Shown here in pieces: positions 26,187 through 33,386 of a stretch of DNA of 64,000 nucleotides. The notes below the pieces were generated by a model. It worked only from the letters and a program-made list of their open reading frames with translations. It ran no database searches and was not told the DNA's origin. Origin of the DNA: Tenacibaculum singaporense (GTDB lineage: Bacteria; Bacteroidota; Bacteroidia; Flavobacteriales; Flavobacteriaceae); assembly GCF_003867015.1 (NCBI RefSeq), contig NZ_CP032548.1, positions 1,865,001 through 1,929,000 on the forward strand, given 5' to 3'. Position 1 is the first letter of the stretch; each line of letters opens with the position of its first letter. A program made the position numbers and the translations under genes.

Positions 26187-26216
26187 TGTCATTCCGAGCG
26201 ATAGAGAGGAATCTCA
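26187..26216 (+). repeat. Extragenic repeat fragment (TGTCATTCCGAGCG...GAGGAATCTCA type)
   Basis: This 30-nt sequence is a form of the TGTCATTCCGAGCG...AGGAATCTCA intergenic repeat that I recall from many flavobacterial genomes. It begins 6 nt after the response regulator stop. It is the first recognisable item in the 792-nt gap 26181-26972. Confidence 0.55.
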
Positions 26217-26355
26217 CTCAAAAGTGTTACCCTTATTTTTTTATTGTAAGTCTTGATTTTTGTTTCTTTTTATCAAGAAAAAGAATATAAGACTTTTTTA
26301 TCGTCATTACAAGATGGATATGAGTAAGTAATCTTTCTGTAGAGAACTCCAAAAG

Positions 26356-26441
26356 TAAAGATTGCTTTGCTTTAGCCTGTCTTGAGCCTTTCGACTTCGC
26401 GCAAGATAAACTTAAGTCGAAAGGCTCGCAATGGCGTCATA
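26356..26441. repeat. Nested extragenic repeats with a 14-bp perfect inverted repeat
   Basis: The inner element is GAGCCTTTCGACTT (26384-26397), a 16-nt loop, then AAGTCGAAAGGCTC (26414-26427). It splits an outer element whose halves read AAGATTGCTTTGCTT (26358-26372) and CTCGCAATGGCGTCAT (26425-26440), a sequence usually contiguous in flavobacterial intergenic repeats. Confidence 0.55.
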
Positions 26442-26546
26442 ACGAAGAACAATAAAAACACCGTATAAAACATTGAGAATTTTGTTAGTTATACTAGTAA
26501 ATACCTCATACCCATTAAAAACCATAACAAAAAGAGTATATAACAT

Positions 26547-26578
26547 AAAAAAGTACGAGCTATATGCTCGTACTTTTT
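26547..26578. terminator. Bidirectional terminator-like hairpin in the gene-poor gap
   Basis: AAAAAGTACGAGC (26548-26560), loop TATAT, then GCTCGTACTTTTT (26566-26578). It is symmetrical with A-run and T-run flanks. No intact gene adjoins it directly; it may have ended the decayed minus-strand gene at 26670-26820. Confidence 0.7.
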
Positions 26579-26604
26579 ACGTTATAAAATTTTGTTTGAA
26601 ACAT

Positions 26605-26643
26605 CAAACACTACTGTTGCCTGTTACATAACAGTAGTGTTTG
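26605..26643. repeat. 14-bp inverted repeat with 11-nt loop
   Basis: CAAACACTACTGTT (26605-26618) and AACAGTAGTGTTTG (26630-26643) are perfect reverse complements. A degenerate third copy (AACAACAGTACTGTT) follows at about 26650-26664. It could be a hairpin or remains of an operator. Confidence 0.6.
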
Positions 26644-26669
26644 GCGTTAAACAACAGTACTGTTATTAC

Positions 26670-26820
26670 TTAAGCAACAGTGAGACTAAATGTAGAATCA
26701 CCTACCATAATGTCCTTTAAAAAGCGTTCAGAGTTTCCTGTTGCCTGCGTTTAAACCCTAACACGATAGTTACCAGCAGCAAGGGCAGGAGCTTGACCAA
26801 CAATCTTCTTATTACTCTTT
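26670..26820 (-). pseudogene. Decayed remnant of a small protein, DUF4469-like C-terminus
   Basis: On the minus strand this reads KSNKKIVGQAPALAAGNYRVRV, a stop, then TQATGNSERFLKDIMVGD and FSLTVA before a stop. The PALAAGNYRVRV...TQ pattern resembles the C-terminal Ig-like DUF4469 domain of HU-like Bacteroidota proteins. The in-frame stop, the stop just upstream and the absence of any start show that it is not an intact gene. Confidence 0.4.
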
Positions 26821-26904
26821 TAAAAGTTAAGGAAATCAATATAACCTCTAACAAAGTTCTAATTATGGAAGCCATTTTTGTATAGCCTCTAATATAATAG
26901 TAAA

Positions 26905-26951
26905 CCCTACGGAAACCCTCAAAGTTTTGTGCTTTAAGGAGAATAAGTTTG
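26905..26951 (+). promoter_or_regulatory. 47-nt terminator-promoter module, copy A
   Basis: It begins CCCTACGG (26905), but the right arm of the hairpin has decayed (CCCTCAAAG). TTTT at 26925 and the -7 box TAAGTTTG at 26944-26951 keep the 19-nt spacing of the other copies. The start codon of the YjzC-like gene lies 21 nt downstream. Confidence 0.65.
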
Positions 26952-26972
26952 TAGTAATATTAAATAAAAAAA

Positions 26973-27143
26973 ATGGCAAAAACACAATTAGGAACAATTA
27001 GAAAAACGGGACAAAAGTGTCCTGAGTCAGGAGTATGGGAAGCACAAGCAAACCCATCAGGAACAATTCCATTATCAGAAGGAGAAACATTTCCTCCACA
27101 TAGAGGGAGTTCAGTTGACTGGAAACTTATATCTTATGCTTAA
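26973..27143 (+). CDS. YjzC-like small protein
   Basis: 56 residues, ATG at 26973 and TAA at 27141-27143. It reads KTGQKCPESGVWEAQ, then TIPLSEGETFPPHRGS and W. This parallels the YjzC family layout (PGQKAP.SG.Y, a loop, L..GD.FP....W) known from small Bacillus proteins of unknown role. No signal peptide or membrane helix. It lies between module copies A and B, so it forms a single-gene unit with its own promoter and downstream hairpin. Confidence 0.6.
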   Translation: MAKTQLGTIRKTGQKCPESGVWEAQANPSGTIPLSEGETFPPHRGSSVDWKLISYA

Positions 27144-27170
27144 TATTAAATAGTATAATTTTATAGGGAA

Positions 27171-27217
27171 CTCTACGGGAAACCGTAGGGTTTTGTGTTT
27201 TTATCAAGGTAGGTTTG
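27171..27217 (+). promoter_or_regulatory. 47-nt terminator-promoter module, copy B
   Basis: Hairpin CTCTACGG-GAAA-CCGTAGGG (27171-27190), then TTTTG at 27191 and the -7 box TAGGTTTG at 27210-27217. The hairpin plus T-run terminates the YjzC-like gene; the T-run also supplies the TTTTG of the next promoter. Confidence 0.75.
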
Positions 27218-27246
27218 TAATGATATTAACCAAAAAAATATAGAAA

Positions 27247-27453
27247 ATGCCAAAATATTATGTAAATAATACAGCACAACCAAATGGAGATCATGAAGTA
27301 CATAAAGAAGGATGTAATTGGTTGCCTTTTGTTCTTTCCAAAAAAGACTTAGGCTATCATTCTTCTTGCCATTCAGCAGTTTTAAAAGCAAAAGAATATT
27401 ATGCAAAAGCTGATGGCTGTAAACATTGTAGTGAAGAGTGTCACAAAAGCTAA
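27247..27453 (+). CDS. Small conserved protein of the MPKYYVNN type
   Basis: 68 residues starting PKYYVNNTAQPNGDHEVHKE, with Cys and His in C..LP.., SSCHSAV and CKHCSEECH. This is a recurring small hypothetical family in Bacteroidota; the CxxC...C pattern may bind a metal. No export signal. It is first of a three-gene unit (27247-27978) driven by module copy B. Function unknown. Confidence 0.7.
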   Translation: MPKYYVNNTAQPNGDHEVHKEGCNWLPFVLSKKDLGYHSSCHSAVLKAKEYYAKADGCKHCSEECHKS

Positions 27454-27463
27454 TTTATAAATT

Positions 27464-27697
27464 ATGGAATATAAAGTAATACCCTTTACACCGTCTATTG
27501 ATAGAAATAAAGGAAACTCAGCAAAAGTAGCACAACAATTAGAAGCTATTATTAGTAATTACAACGATCAAGGTTGGCGATATGTTCGATTAGAAAGTGT
27601 AGAAACTCATGTTCTCCCTGATTCAGGTTGTTTTGGAATAGGTTCTCAACCAGGATATACAGCATACAGGCAAATGATTGTTTTTAGTAAAGAATAA
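27464..27697 (+). CDS. DUF4177-like small protein
   Basis: 77 residues. MEYKVIPFTP, then AQQLEAIISNYNDQGWRYVRLESV, fits the DUF4177 pattern (EYKVV..., LN..G..GWELV). No signal peptide. It starts 10 nt after the preceding gene and its stop codon overlaps the start of the YidD-like gene by one base, so the three are co-translated. Function unknown. Confidence 0.65.
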   Translation: MEYKVIPFTPSIDRNKGNSAKVAQQLEAIISNYNDQGWRYVRLESVETHVLPDSGCFGIGSQPGYTAYRQMIVFSKE

Positions 27698-27978
27698 TGA
27701 AACATTTGTTACTTCTTTCTATAAAGGCGTATTGGAAGTTTAAACCAAAGAATAAGCCAGCACGCTGTATATTTAGAAAATCCTGTTCACATTACGTATA
27801 TGAAGAAACAAAAAGAAAAGGACTGTTAGCAGGAGCAAAAGCATTAAAATATCGGTTTAAAAACTGTACTTATGGTTATGAACTGTATTTAAACCCGATT
27901 AGTAAGAAAAAACAGATGCTGCTAAAGAATGGAGAAGTGTTAGAAGAAGAGGAAATAGCAAAACGATTATTATATTGA
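27697..27978 (+). CDS. YidD-like membrane protein insertion efficiency factor
   Basis: 93 residues. It has the YidD layout: KHLLLLSIKAYWKFKP, then a Cys-containing core CIFRKSCSHYVYEETKRKG, LKYRFKNCTYGYELYLNP. The usual family is about 70-85 residues with CRFYPSCSEYA and a P-rich end; here SCSHYVYEE and a longer, acidic C-terminus (EEEEIAKRLLY) differ. Away from the rpmH-rnpA cluster, this may be a diverged paralogue. Family role: helping insertion of inner-membrane proteins with YidC. Confidence 0.65.
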   Translation: MKHLLLLSIKAYWKFKPKNKPARCIFRKSCSHYVYEETKRKGLLAGAKALKYRFKNCTYGYELYLNPISKKKQMLLKNGEVLEEEEIAKRLLY

Positions 27979-27983
27979 TTAAA

Positions 27984-28030
27984 CCCTACGGATTTCCGTA
28001 GGGTTTTCTGTTTTATAGAAATTAGATTTG
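27984..28030 (+). promoter_or_regulatory. 47-nt terminator-promoter module, copy C
   Basis: Perfect hairpin CCCTACGG-ATTT-CCGTAGGG (27984-28003), TTTT at 28004, -7 box TAGATTTG at 28023-28030. Six nt after the YidD-like stop and 28 nt before the next start codon. Confidence 0.8.
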
Positions 28031-28058
28031 ATATAATAAACTTAATCCCTTAAATATT

Positions 28059-28616
28059 ATGAATCAGAAATATGAAAAAGTATTACTAATTACATCATTA
28101 TTAATAGTAATAGTTGCTACGGTAGTTGTAACGAAGAAAAACAATTCTAAAGAAAATTTATATAACAAAGCTTTAGTAGGCTGTTATGTTCCACCTAAAG
28201 CTAGGTGTACAGGTTCTGTTAACTGTAGAGCATGTAAAAACTGTAAGTATTGTAAATATTGTAACAGTGGAGGCTCTTGCGGTGTTTGCGGAAAGAGAAG
28301 TAGCACAAAAAGTTATACCAACTCTTATAAAAGCTACTCAAAGAAGCCACAAACCAAACAAACTATTTTTGACGGACGTAAAAACAATAGTACATTGTTA
28401 AAAGAAGAACCATATTATTTAAAAACATTATTGGTAAACAAAAACCTTTTAAATTTAAGAAGTGGCCCAAGTACTTCTTATTATGTAATTCAACAATTAA
28501 ACTTTGGAGAAAAACTAACCATATTAGCCACTCAAGCAAAATGGATTAAAGTAAAAGTACAAAGAACAAAAGTAACAGGGTTTGTTCATGTGAGTGGTGT
28601 ACTATTGGTGGAATAA
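28059..28616 (+). CDS. Membrane-anchored Cys-rich protein with C-terminal SH3b domain
   Basis: 185 residues. A hydrophobic N-terminal helix (about 7-27) is a signal anchor. Then a Cys cluster (CTGSVNCRACKNCKYCKYCN, further CGVC) of about nine Cys in 40 residues suggests a metal or disulfide knot. A low-complexity Ser/Lys/Tyr stretch leads to a bacterial SH3 domain (about 122-185: NLRSGPSTSYYVIQQLNFGE...WIKVKV...GFVHVSGVLL). SH3b domains bind cell-wall peptides. A single-gene unit between module copies C and D. Envelope location is likely; the ligand is unknown. Confidence 0.7.
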   Translation: MNQKYEKVLLITSLLIVIVATVVVTKKNNSKENLYNKALVGCYVPPKARCTGSVNCRACKNCKYCKYCNSGGSCGVCGKRSSTKSYTNSYKSYSKKPQTKQTIFDGRKNNSTLLKEEPYYLKTLLVNKNLLNLRSGPSTSYYVIQQLNFGEKLTILATQAKWIKVKVQRTKVTGFVHVSGVLLVE

Positions 28617-28626
28617 AAGAAAGCTT

Positions 28627-28673
28627 AGATGTGGGTTTCCGTAGAGTTTTCTGTATTAGAAAGTATAGTTTTG
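28627..28673 (+). promoter_or_regulatory. 47-nt terminator-promoter module, copy D (left arm degenerate)
   Basis: The right arm CCGTAGAG and TTTTCTG are kept; the left arm (ATGTGGG) has diverged. TTTT at 28647 and -7 box TAGTTTTG at 28666-28673 keep the 19-nt spacing. It lies 28 nt before the YegP-like start. Confidence 0.65.
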
Positions 28674-28701
28674 ATGTAATACTAATTAAAAAACATATAA
28701 A

Positions 28702-29037
28702 ATGGGAAAACCAAAATTTGAAATCAAAAAGAGAAAGGATAATGAATTCATGTTTAACCTGAAAGCAGGAAATGGAGAAATTATTTTAACCAGTGAAGGC
28801 TACGCTAGTAAACAAGGATGTAAAAGCGGTATAAGTTCTGTAAAAACGAATGCACCTGATGATGATAACTATGAAAGAAAAGTAGCTTCAAATGAGCAAT
28901 ACTACTTTACACTAAAAGCGCAAAATGGAGAAGTTATAGGTAAAAGCGAAATGTATACCACAGCTTCAGCAAGAGATAAAGGTATTAAATCGGTACAAAA
29001 TAATGCTCCATCTGCAGACACAGTTGATTTAACATAA
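28702..29037 (+). CDS. yegP: YegP/DUF1508 family protein (two repeats)
   Basis: 111 residues made of two repeats of the DUF1508 unit: FEIKKRKDNEFMFNLKAGNGEIILTSEGY (in part) and YYFTLKAQNGEVIGKSEMYTT, each followed by GI.SV..NAP. The family (UPF0339, E. coli YegP) is small, cytoplasmic and of unknown role. Length and repeat number match. A single-gene unit between module copies D and E. Confidence 0.85.
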   Translation: MGKPKFEIKKRKDNEFMFNLKAGNGEIILTSEGYASKQGCKSGISSVKTNAPDDDNYERKVASNEQYYFTLKAQNGEVIGKSEMYTTASARDKGIKSVQNNAPSADTVDLT

Positions 29038-29084
29038 AAAATTATTTATAGGAGATTAAAATTCTATATTGTAGTATTTAGAAG

Positions 29085-29131
29085 CCTTACGGAAATCCGT
29101 AAGGTTTTGTTTTTGAGTAGGTTTAGATTTG
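29085..29131 (+). promoter_or_regulatory. 47-nt terminator-promoter module, copy E
   Basis: Hairpin CCTTACGG-AAAT-CCGTAAGG (29085-29104; a compensatory pair differs from copies B and C), TTTTG at 29105, -7 box TAGATTTG at 29124-29131. Compensatory arm changes show that pairing is conserved. It lies 23 nt before the lipoprotein start. Confidence 0.8.
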
Positions 29132-29154
29132 GGGTATAACCAAACTAAAACATA

Positions 29155-29376
29155 ATGATAAAAAGATTACAAATTGTAGGTCTCTTTTTTATTTCAGTAC
29201 TATTAACAGAATGTTCTACTGATACGGATGGAATAGAAGAGCAAGAAACAAAAACAGAATGGAAGTGTGGAGTTCACAATGGAAAGCAATTATGGACAGG
29301 ACCCAAAGGAGGATGTTATTACTATAACAGTAATGGAAATAAAACATATGTAGACAGATCGGAATGTAATTGTTAA
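29155..29376 (+). CDS. Small lipoprotein with PBCV-type basic adaptor-like motif
   Basis: 73 residues. A lipoprotein signal ends in SVLLTEC (Cys at 20). The C-terminal half reads GPKGGCYYYNSNGNKTYVD then CNC, matching the GP.GG.YY.NSNG.K.YV.R motif of the domain first named in chlorovirus adaptor proteins and also seen in bacteria. The next gene starts 7 nt after its stop, so it is the first cistron of a longer unit under module copy E. Function unknown. Confidence 0.6.
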   Translation: MIKRLQIVGLFFISVLLTECSTDTDGIEEQETKTEWKCGVHNGKQLWTGPKGGCYYYNSNGNKTYVDRSECNC

Positions 29377-29383
29377 ATGAGCT

Positions 29384-30142
29384 ATGAGTACAAGAGCATT
29401 AAAAGTATTCAATTACAACCTGTTTTTATCAAGGTTTATTTATGGTTTAATCATTATAAATATAATCTGTTTAGTACTGGAGTCTTTTAAAACGTTAAGA
29501 GTTAACTATACACAGTTCTTTCAGTTTATAGAAGGATTCTCTATTCTGGTTTTTTCAATAGAATTTATAACAAGAATTGTAATTGCAGAAAAGCAAAATA
29601 ATAAAGGGTGGAGTACTTACGTTTTTTCTGGTTACGGGATTTTAGACTTACTGTCAATATTACCCTTTTACTTACCACTAATTTTTCCGTTTGATTTACG
29701 AGTATTAAGGGTGTTGAGGCTGTTAAGGTTAGTACGAATATTTAAACTAGGTAGGTATTCAAAATCCTTTAAAACGATTAATTTAATACTAAAAGAAACC
29801 AAGCCAGAACTTTTAATAACAGCATTTATAGCATTGATATTAGTAATGCTCTCGTCTACTTTAATCTTTTATGCAGAAAACGAAGCACAGCCCGATAAGT
29901 TTTCAAGTATTATAGAAGCCTTTTGGTGGTCATTAGGAACACTAACCACTGTAGGGGTAGCAGATATGTATCCTGTAACTCCCTTAGGAAAATTCTTTAG
30001 CGCTTTAATAGGAGTTATAGGAATTGGCTTTGTGGCATTGCCTACAGGAATTATAAGTTCAGCTTTAATAGATAAAGTAAAAGAAGAAAAGAGTAACTGT
30101 AGTAACTGCCCTAATTGTGGGGTGAAAATAGATAAGAACTAA
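29384..30142 (+). CDS. Voltage-gated potassium-channel-like protein with atypical selectivity filter
   Basis: 252 residues, six-helix ion-channel layout. S1-S3 are hydrophobic segments (about 15-105); S4 has the Arg-rich voltage sensor LRVLRVLRLLRLVRIFK (about 106-122); S5, the pore helix and S6 follow. The filter reads TTVGVADMYP (GVAD at about 191-194), whereas potassium channels normally read TVGYGD. The C-terminus carries NCSNCPNCG, a short zinc-ribbon-like motif. The ATG at 29384 is 7 nt after the lipoprotein stop. The overall family is clear; ion selectivity is uncertain because of the filter. Its stop overlaps the next start by one base. Confidence 0.8.
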   Translation: MSTRALKVFNYNLFLSRFIYGLIIINIICLVLESFKTLRVNYTQFFQFIEGFSILVFSIEFITRIVIAEKQNNKGWSTYVFSGYGILDLLSILPFYLPLIFPFDLRVLRVLRLLRLVRIFKLGRYSKSFKTINLILKETKPELLITAFIALILVMLSSTLIFYAENEAQPDKFSSIIEAFWWSLGTLTTVGVADMYPVTPLGKFFSALIGVIGIGFVALPTGIISSALIDKVKEEKSNCSNCPNCGVKIDKN

Positions 30143-30390
30143 TGGGATTTCAATTTTACAGACGAATAAAACTAGGAAAAGGTTTTGGACTGAATATTAG
30201 TAAATCGGGTATTTCTCCAAGCTTACGAACTAAAATAGGAGCAGTAAGCTCCAAAGGGCACTCTATAAGAACTGGTGTAAAAGGGTTGCAGTATAGAAAA
30301 AGACATTCTAAAAAAGAAGGAATAGGCTGCCTAGGAATTGTCTTTGCTATAGTTAGTGTTTTTGTAGCACTGTTAATCAAAAGAAAGTAA
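30142..30390 (+). CDS. DUF4236 protein
   Basis: 82 residues. It opens GFQFYRRIKLGKGFGLNISKSG, the start typical of DUF4236 (GFRFRRSIKI.PG.R.N.SKSG), then GHSIRTGVKGLQYRK. A C-terminal membrane helix (about 61-78) anchors it. It overlaps the channel stop by one base. Function unknown. Confidence 0.8.
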   Translation: MGFQFYRRIKLGKGFGLNISKSGISPSLRTKIGAVSSKGHSIRTGVKGLQYRKRHSKKEGIGCLGIVFAIVSVFVALLIKRK

Positions 30391-30417
30391 ATGTACTCGT
30401 AGTTAAACTCTAATCAA

Positions 30418-30786
30418 ATGAAAGTAGGAATACAAAAAACAGTAAATATTATTTGCGCCATAGCATTGTTTTTAGCAGTAACAGCACTACCAATTGAATA
30501 TTACAATGTTTTAAGAGTAATTGTTTTTACAGGATGCTTATTGGTAGTTTTTAATCAGAAAATAAAGAAGCTTTGGAGGTTGTTATTTATAACAATAGCA
30601 TTATTATTTAACCCCATATTTCCTATCTATTTATATGTAAAATTATATTGGGTTCTTTTAGATGTTCTCTGCGGAATCTTATTTCTACTGCTCGTATTTT
30701 ATGGGTATAGCTCAAGCATAAAAAAACAACGAACAATAAAAAAACAAGTGTCTAAAAATAAAGACATGTATAATGTTAAATATTAA
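30418..30786 (+). CDS. Small membrane protein, DUF6804-like
   Basis: 122 residues with four predicted membrane segments (about 10-25, 30-45, 53-75, 80-100). LRVIVFTGCLLVVF, then ALLFNPIFPIYL and WVLLDVLCGILFL, fits the DUF6804 layout, with LFNPI as its most recognisable motif. A basic C-terminus follows. It lies 27 nt after the DUF4236 gene. Function unknown. Confidence 0.6.
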   Translation: MKVGIQKTVNIICAIALFLAVTALPIEYYNVLRVIVFTGCLLVVFNQKIKKLWRLLFITIALLFNPIFPIYLYVKLYWVLLDVLCGILFLLLVFYGYSSSIKKQRTIKKQVSKNKDMYNVKY

Positions 30787-30790
30787 AAAA

Positions 30791-31186
30791 ATGAATGAAA
30801 TAACTACCGAACTTAAAAGTCACTTTTTAAGACTATATGAAATGGCTTTTGCTGACAATGATTTTGATGTGTTAGAAACACAAATGCTATACAAATTTGC
30901 AGAAGAGAGAAATATATCTAAACAAGAGTTAGATAATATTTTACTATCAAGTCAACAAGAAAGCTTAGTACCCGAAAGCTTGGAGCTTAAAGTTGAATAC
31001 TTATATGATTTAGCAGTAATGATTTGGGCAGATGGAAAAGTAACAGAAGATGAACTGATAACTCTAAAAAAGTATTGTTTAAAGTTCGGGTTTTTAGAAG
31101 AGAACCTAGAAGAATTGACTAGTTTTTTGATAGAAAATGCAAAAAAGCATACACCTAAAACAACATTGTTAAAACAACTAACCTAA
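30791..31186 (+). CDS. TerB-like protein
   Basis: 131 residues from ATG 30791, after TAAAAAA and in the typical A-rich context. An ATG at 30773 is in frame but lies inside the preceding gene. All-helical, with two copies of the TerB-type acidic signature: MAFADNDFDVLETQMLYKFA and LAVMIWADGKVTEDELITLKK. TerB domains occur in tellurite and stress-response modules and in membrane-associated signalling complexes. Here the neighbours are a coiled-coil membrane protein and a vWA-like lipoprotein, a combination reminiscent of Ter systems. Confidence 0.65.
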   Translation: MNEITTELKSHFLRLYEMAFADNDFDVLETQMLYKFAEERNISKQELDNILLSSQQESLVPESLELKVEYLYDLAVMIWADGKVTEDELITLKKYCLKFGFLEENLEELTSFLIENAKKHTPKTTLLKQLT

Positions 31187-31199
31187 TCAACTAACAAGT

Positions 31200-32462
31200 A
31201 TGGAAGCCTTAAAAAAAATATTTACTACAAGGGAGAAAGACCCAGTAGAAGAAGTAGTAGTAAAGGAAGAAAAAAAAGATGTCAAACTAACTTTTTTCGA
31301 AAGTGGTTATGGATCATCAAAGCAAGCCTCTGGGAATCATAAAGTCTTTAGAGCTTGTTTAAACGATGTTTATATGGACTATAAAAGAAAATGCGCAGAA
31401 GATGAAGAGCTACAAAAAAAACTAAAAGATCCTCATATACAAGAAAAAGGAAGAGAAGGAATTGAGTTAAAGAAAAGACAAACAGCCAAAGCAATCTTAG
31501 AAGAAAACATTAAAACAGATGAAGAAAAGATTGAAGAGTGTGAACATCAAATAGTTGAAGTTAGAGAGAATCCAGAGAAGTATGTAGAAGAAGTAGATAA
31601 AAAACCAAAAGCCCAATTTTATTTGGGGCTAATAGTGCTTATTCCAATAACATTCTACCTATTAGTTTTTTATATATCAGCCTCATATTCAGCTTTTTTT
31701 AAAAACTTTGAAAATAGTGAGTTATCAGCGGCTATTTTTGACGGGAAATCATTTTCTAAAGCCTTAGAACATGGAGTTTTAGAAGCGATTTTTGTAGCTA
31801 CCATACCATTTGCTTTTATGGGCTTAGGGTATTTAATACATATGTTTCAAAAACATAAAAACTGGCTGTCTTATGTAAAAATAGGAGCGCTATTTATTAT
31901 CACTTTTATTTTCGATGCTATACTAGCATATCAGATAGAAATGAAGATTTATGATTATAATAAAACACCAGATTCACCAGAGTTTGATTTGTCAATAGCC
32001 TTTAGTAAAGTAGAGTTTTGGGGAATCATCTTTGCGGGCTTTGTCGTATATATAATTTGGGGACTGGTGTTTGATTTTATTATGAAGGAATATGAGAACA
32101 TTGATAAAATAAAAGCCTTTATAAGAAGTAAAAGAGAAACGATTGTTAACCTACAAAAATCAATAACTGAAGCCATAGAAAAATTAAACGGTGTAAAAGA
32201 AGAAATCTCAGGAATAGAAGCAAGAATAGCCAATTTACAGAGAACAATTGATGGCTTTGTATTCCCTAATAAACGTTACCTAACCTACCATGCAGAATAT
32301 GTAAAAGGATGGTATTTAGCTATAACAGACAATTTTTTAGATTTAAAAAGGAGAGATGAATTACTTTCTAAATGTGATGAAGTAGAAAAAGAACACCTGA
32401 CAAAATATGATTTAACAGATGAAAATACGGAAGGAATAATTTATAAATCTCAATTAAAATAA
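31200..32462 (+). CDS. Membrane protein with flanking coiled coils, unknown family
   Basis: 420 residues. Residues about 60-140 are Lys/Glu-rich coiled coil with LKKRQTAKAILEENIKTDEE. Four membrane helices follow (about 143-165, 198-218, 225-245, 270-292), with loops, then a second coiled coil (about 300-355: IEKLNGVKEEISGIEARIAN). The C-terminal 60 residues are helical. No catalytic motif is seen. It lies 13 nt after the TerB-like gene and 6 nt before the vWA-like lipoprotein gene. Probably an inner-membrane scaffold of the module; the role is inferred. Confidence 0.6.
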   Translation: MEALKKIFTTREKDPVEEVVVKEEKKDVKLTFFESGYGSSKQASGNHKVFRACLNDVYMDYKRKCAEDEELQKKLKDPHIQEKGREGIELKKRQTAKAILEENIKTDEEKIEECEHQIVEVRENPEKYVEEVDKKPKAQFYLGLIVLIPITFYLLVFYISASYSAFFKNFENSELSAAIFDGKSFSKALEHGVLEAIFVATIPFAFMGLGYLIHMFQKHKNWLSYVKIGALFIITFIFDAILAYQIEMKIYDYNKTPDSPEFDLSIAFSKVEFWGIIFAGFVVYIIWGLVFDFIMKEYENIDKIKAFIRSKRETIVNLQKSITEAIEKLNGVKEEISGIEARIANLQRTIDGFVFPNKRYLTYHAEYVKGWYLAITDNFLDLKRRDELLSKCDEVEKEHLTKYDLTDENTEGIIYKSQLK

Positions 32463-32468
32463 CGAAAA

Positions 32469-33383
32469 ATGAAAGCATATAAACTTATAATAGTAACTCT
32501 ATGTATTATACTTACATACTCTTGTTCAAATAAAAAAGAAAAAGACCCAGTAGCAGAAGTATCAAAAGAAATAAGTAGTACAAGTAAAAAAAAGAGCAAA
32601 GAAAATTTAAATATTAGTATCGTATTAGATTTATCAGATAGAATAAATCCAAAGAAGTATCCAGAACCTTCAATGGAGTTTTATCAAAGAGATTTAGGTT
32701 ACATCGAATCCGTCGCGAAGACTTTTCAAAATCATATTAGAGGGAAGAGAACAAATAAAATTAATGATAAAATACAACTGTTTGTTGAACCAGCACCATC
32801 AGATAGTGAATTAAATCAGAAAATAGCAACACTCAAAACACAGTTTGATAAAACTAATGCAACCAAAGAAGAAATTCTAAAAACCGCAAAGAAGTATATA
32901 GAGATATGTAATAATATTTATGAAACGGCTATTACAGATGATAAATATGTTGGGTCAGACATAAGAGGTTTCTTTAAAAATAAGATCCAAGATTATTGTG
33001 TGGAAGAAGGATATAAGAATGTGGTAGTGGTTTTAACAGATGGGTATGTGTACCATAAAGATAACCTTACAAGAGAACAAAACAGAACATCGTACTTAGT
33101 ACCAAAAACAATAAGAAGTTTTAAACTAAATAAAGGTAATTGGAAAGAGAAGTTTCAATCAAAAGATTATGGTTTTTTACCTTTACATAAAAATTTACAA
33201 AATGTAGAAGTATTAGTTTTGGGAGTAAACCCAGATAAAAAGAACCCTTACGAAGAAGATGTAATAAAAGAGTATTGGAAAAAATGGTTAACAGAAATGA
33301 ATGTAAAGAAGTTTCAAATAAAAAGAGCAGATTTACCTATTCATATAAATGATGTTATCAACGATTTTATTCTTACCAAGTAA
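32469..33383 (+). CDS. Lipoprotein with vWA-like domain
   Basis: 304 residues. A lipoprotein signal ends in ILTYSC (Cys at about 18). The rest resembles a von Willebrand A fold: a first strand and partial metal site ISIVLDLSDR (the usual DxSxS is here DLSDR), a central helix region and VVVVLTDGYV (the LTDG motif). NVEVLVLGVNP is another core strand. The metal-binding site may be altered because the second Ser is Arg. It is translated 6 nt after the coiled-coil membrane protein gene. vWA proteins often assemble or gate complexes; with TerB it suggests a stress-response module. Confidence 0.65.
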   Translation: MKAYKLIIVTLCIILTYSCSNKKEKDPVAEVSKEISSTSKKKSKENLNISIVLDLSDRINPKKYPEPSMEFYQRDLGYIESVAKTFQNHIRGKRTNKINDKIQLFVEPAPSDSELNQKIATLKTQFDKTNATKEEILKTAKKYIEICNNIYETAITDDKYVGSDIRGFFKNKIQDYCVEEGYKNVVVVLTDGYVYHKDNLTREQNRTSYLVPKTIRSFKLNKGNWKEKFQSKDYGFLPLHKNLQNVEVLVLGVNPDKKNPYEEDVIKEYWKKWLTEMNVKKFQIKRADLPIHINDVINDFILTK

Positions 33384-33386
33384 AAT

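Noticed and set aside
26905..29131. Hypothesis that the repeated hairpins are integron attC sites
   Set aside because: The palindromes are short (20 nt), end in T-runs and are joined to -7 boxes; core sites of the GTTRRRY/RYYYAAC form are not seen and no integrase gene is in the window. They fit terminators with promoters better.
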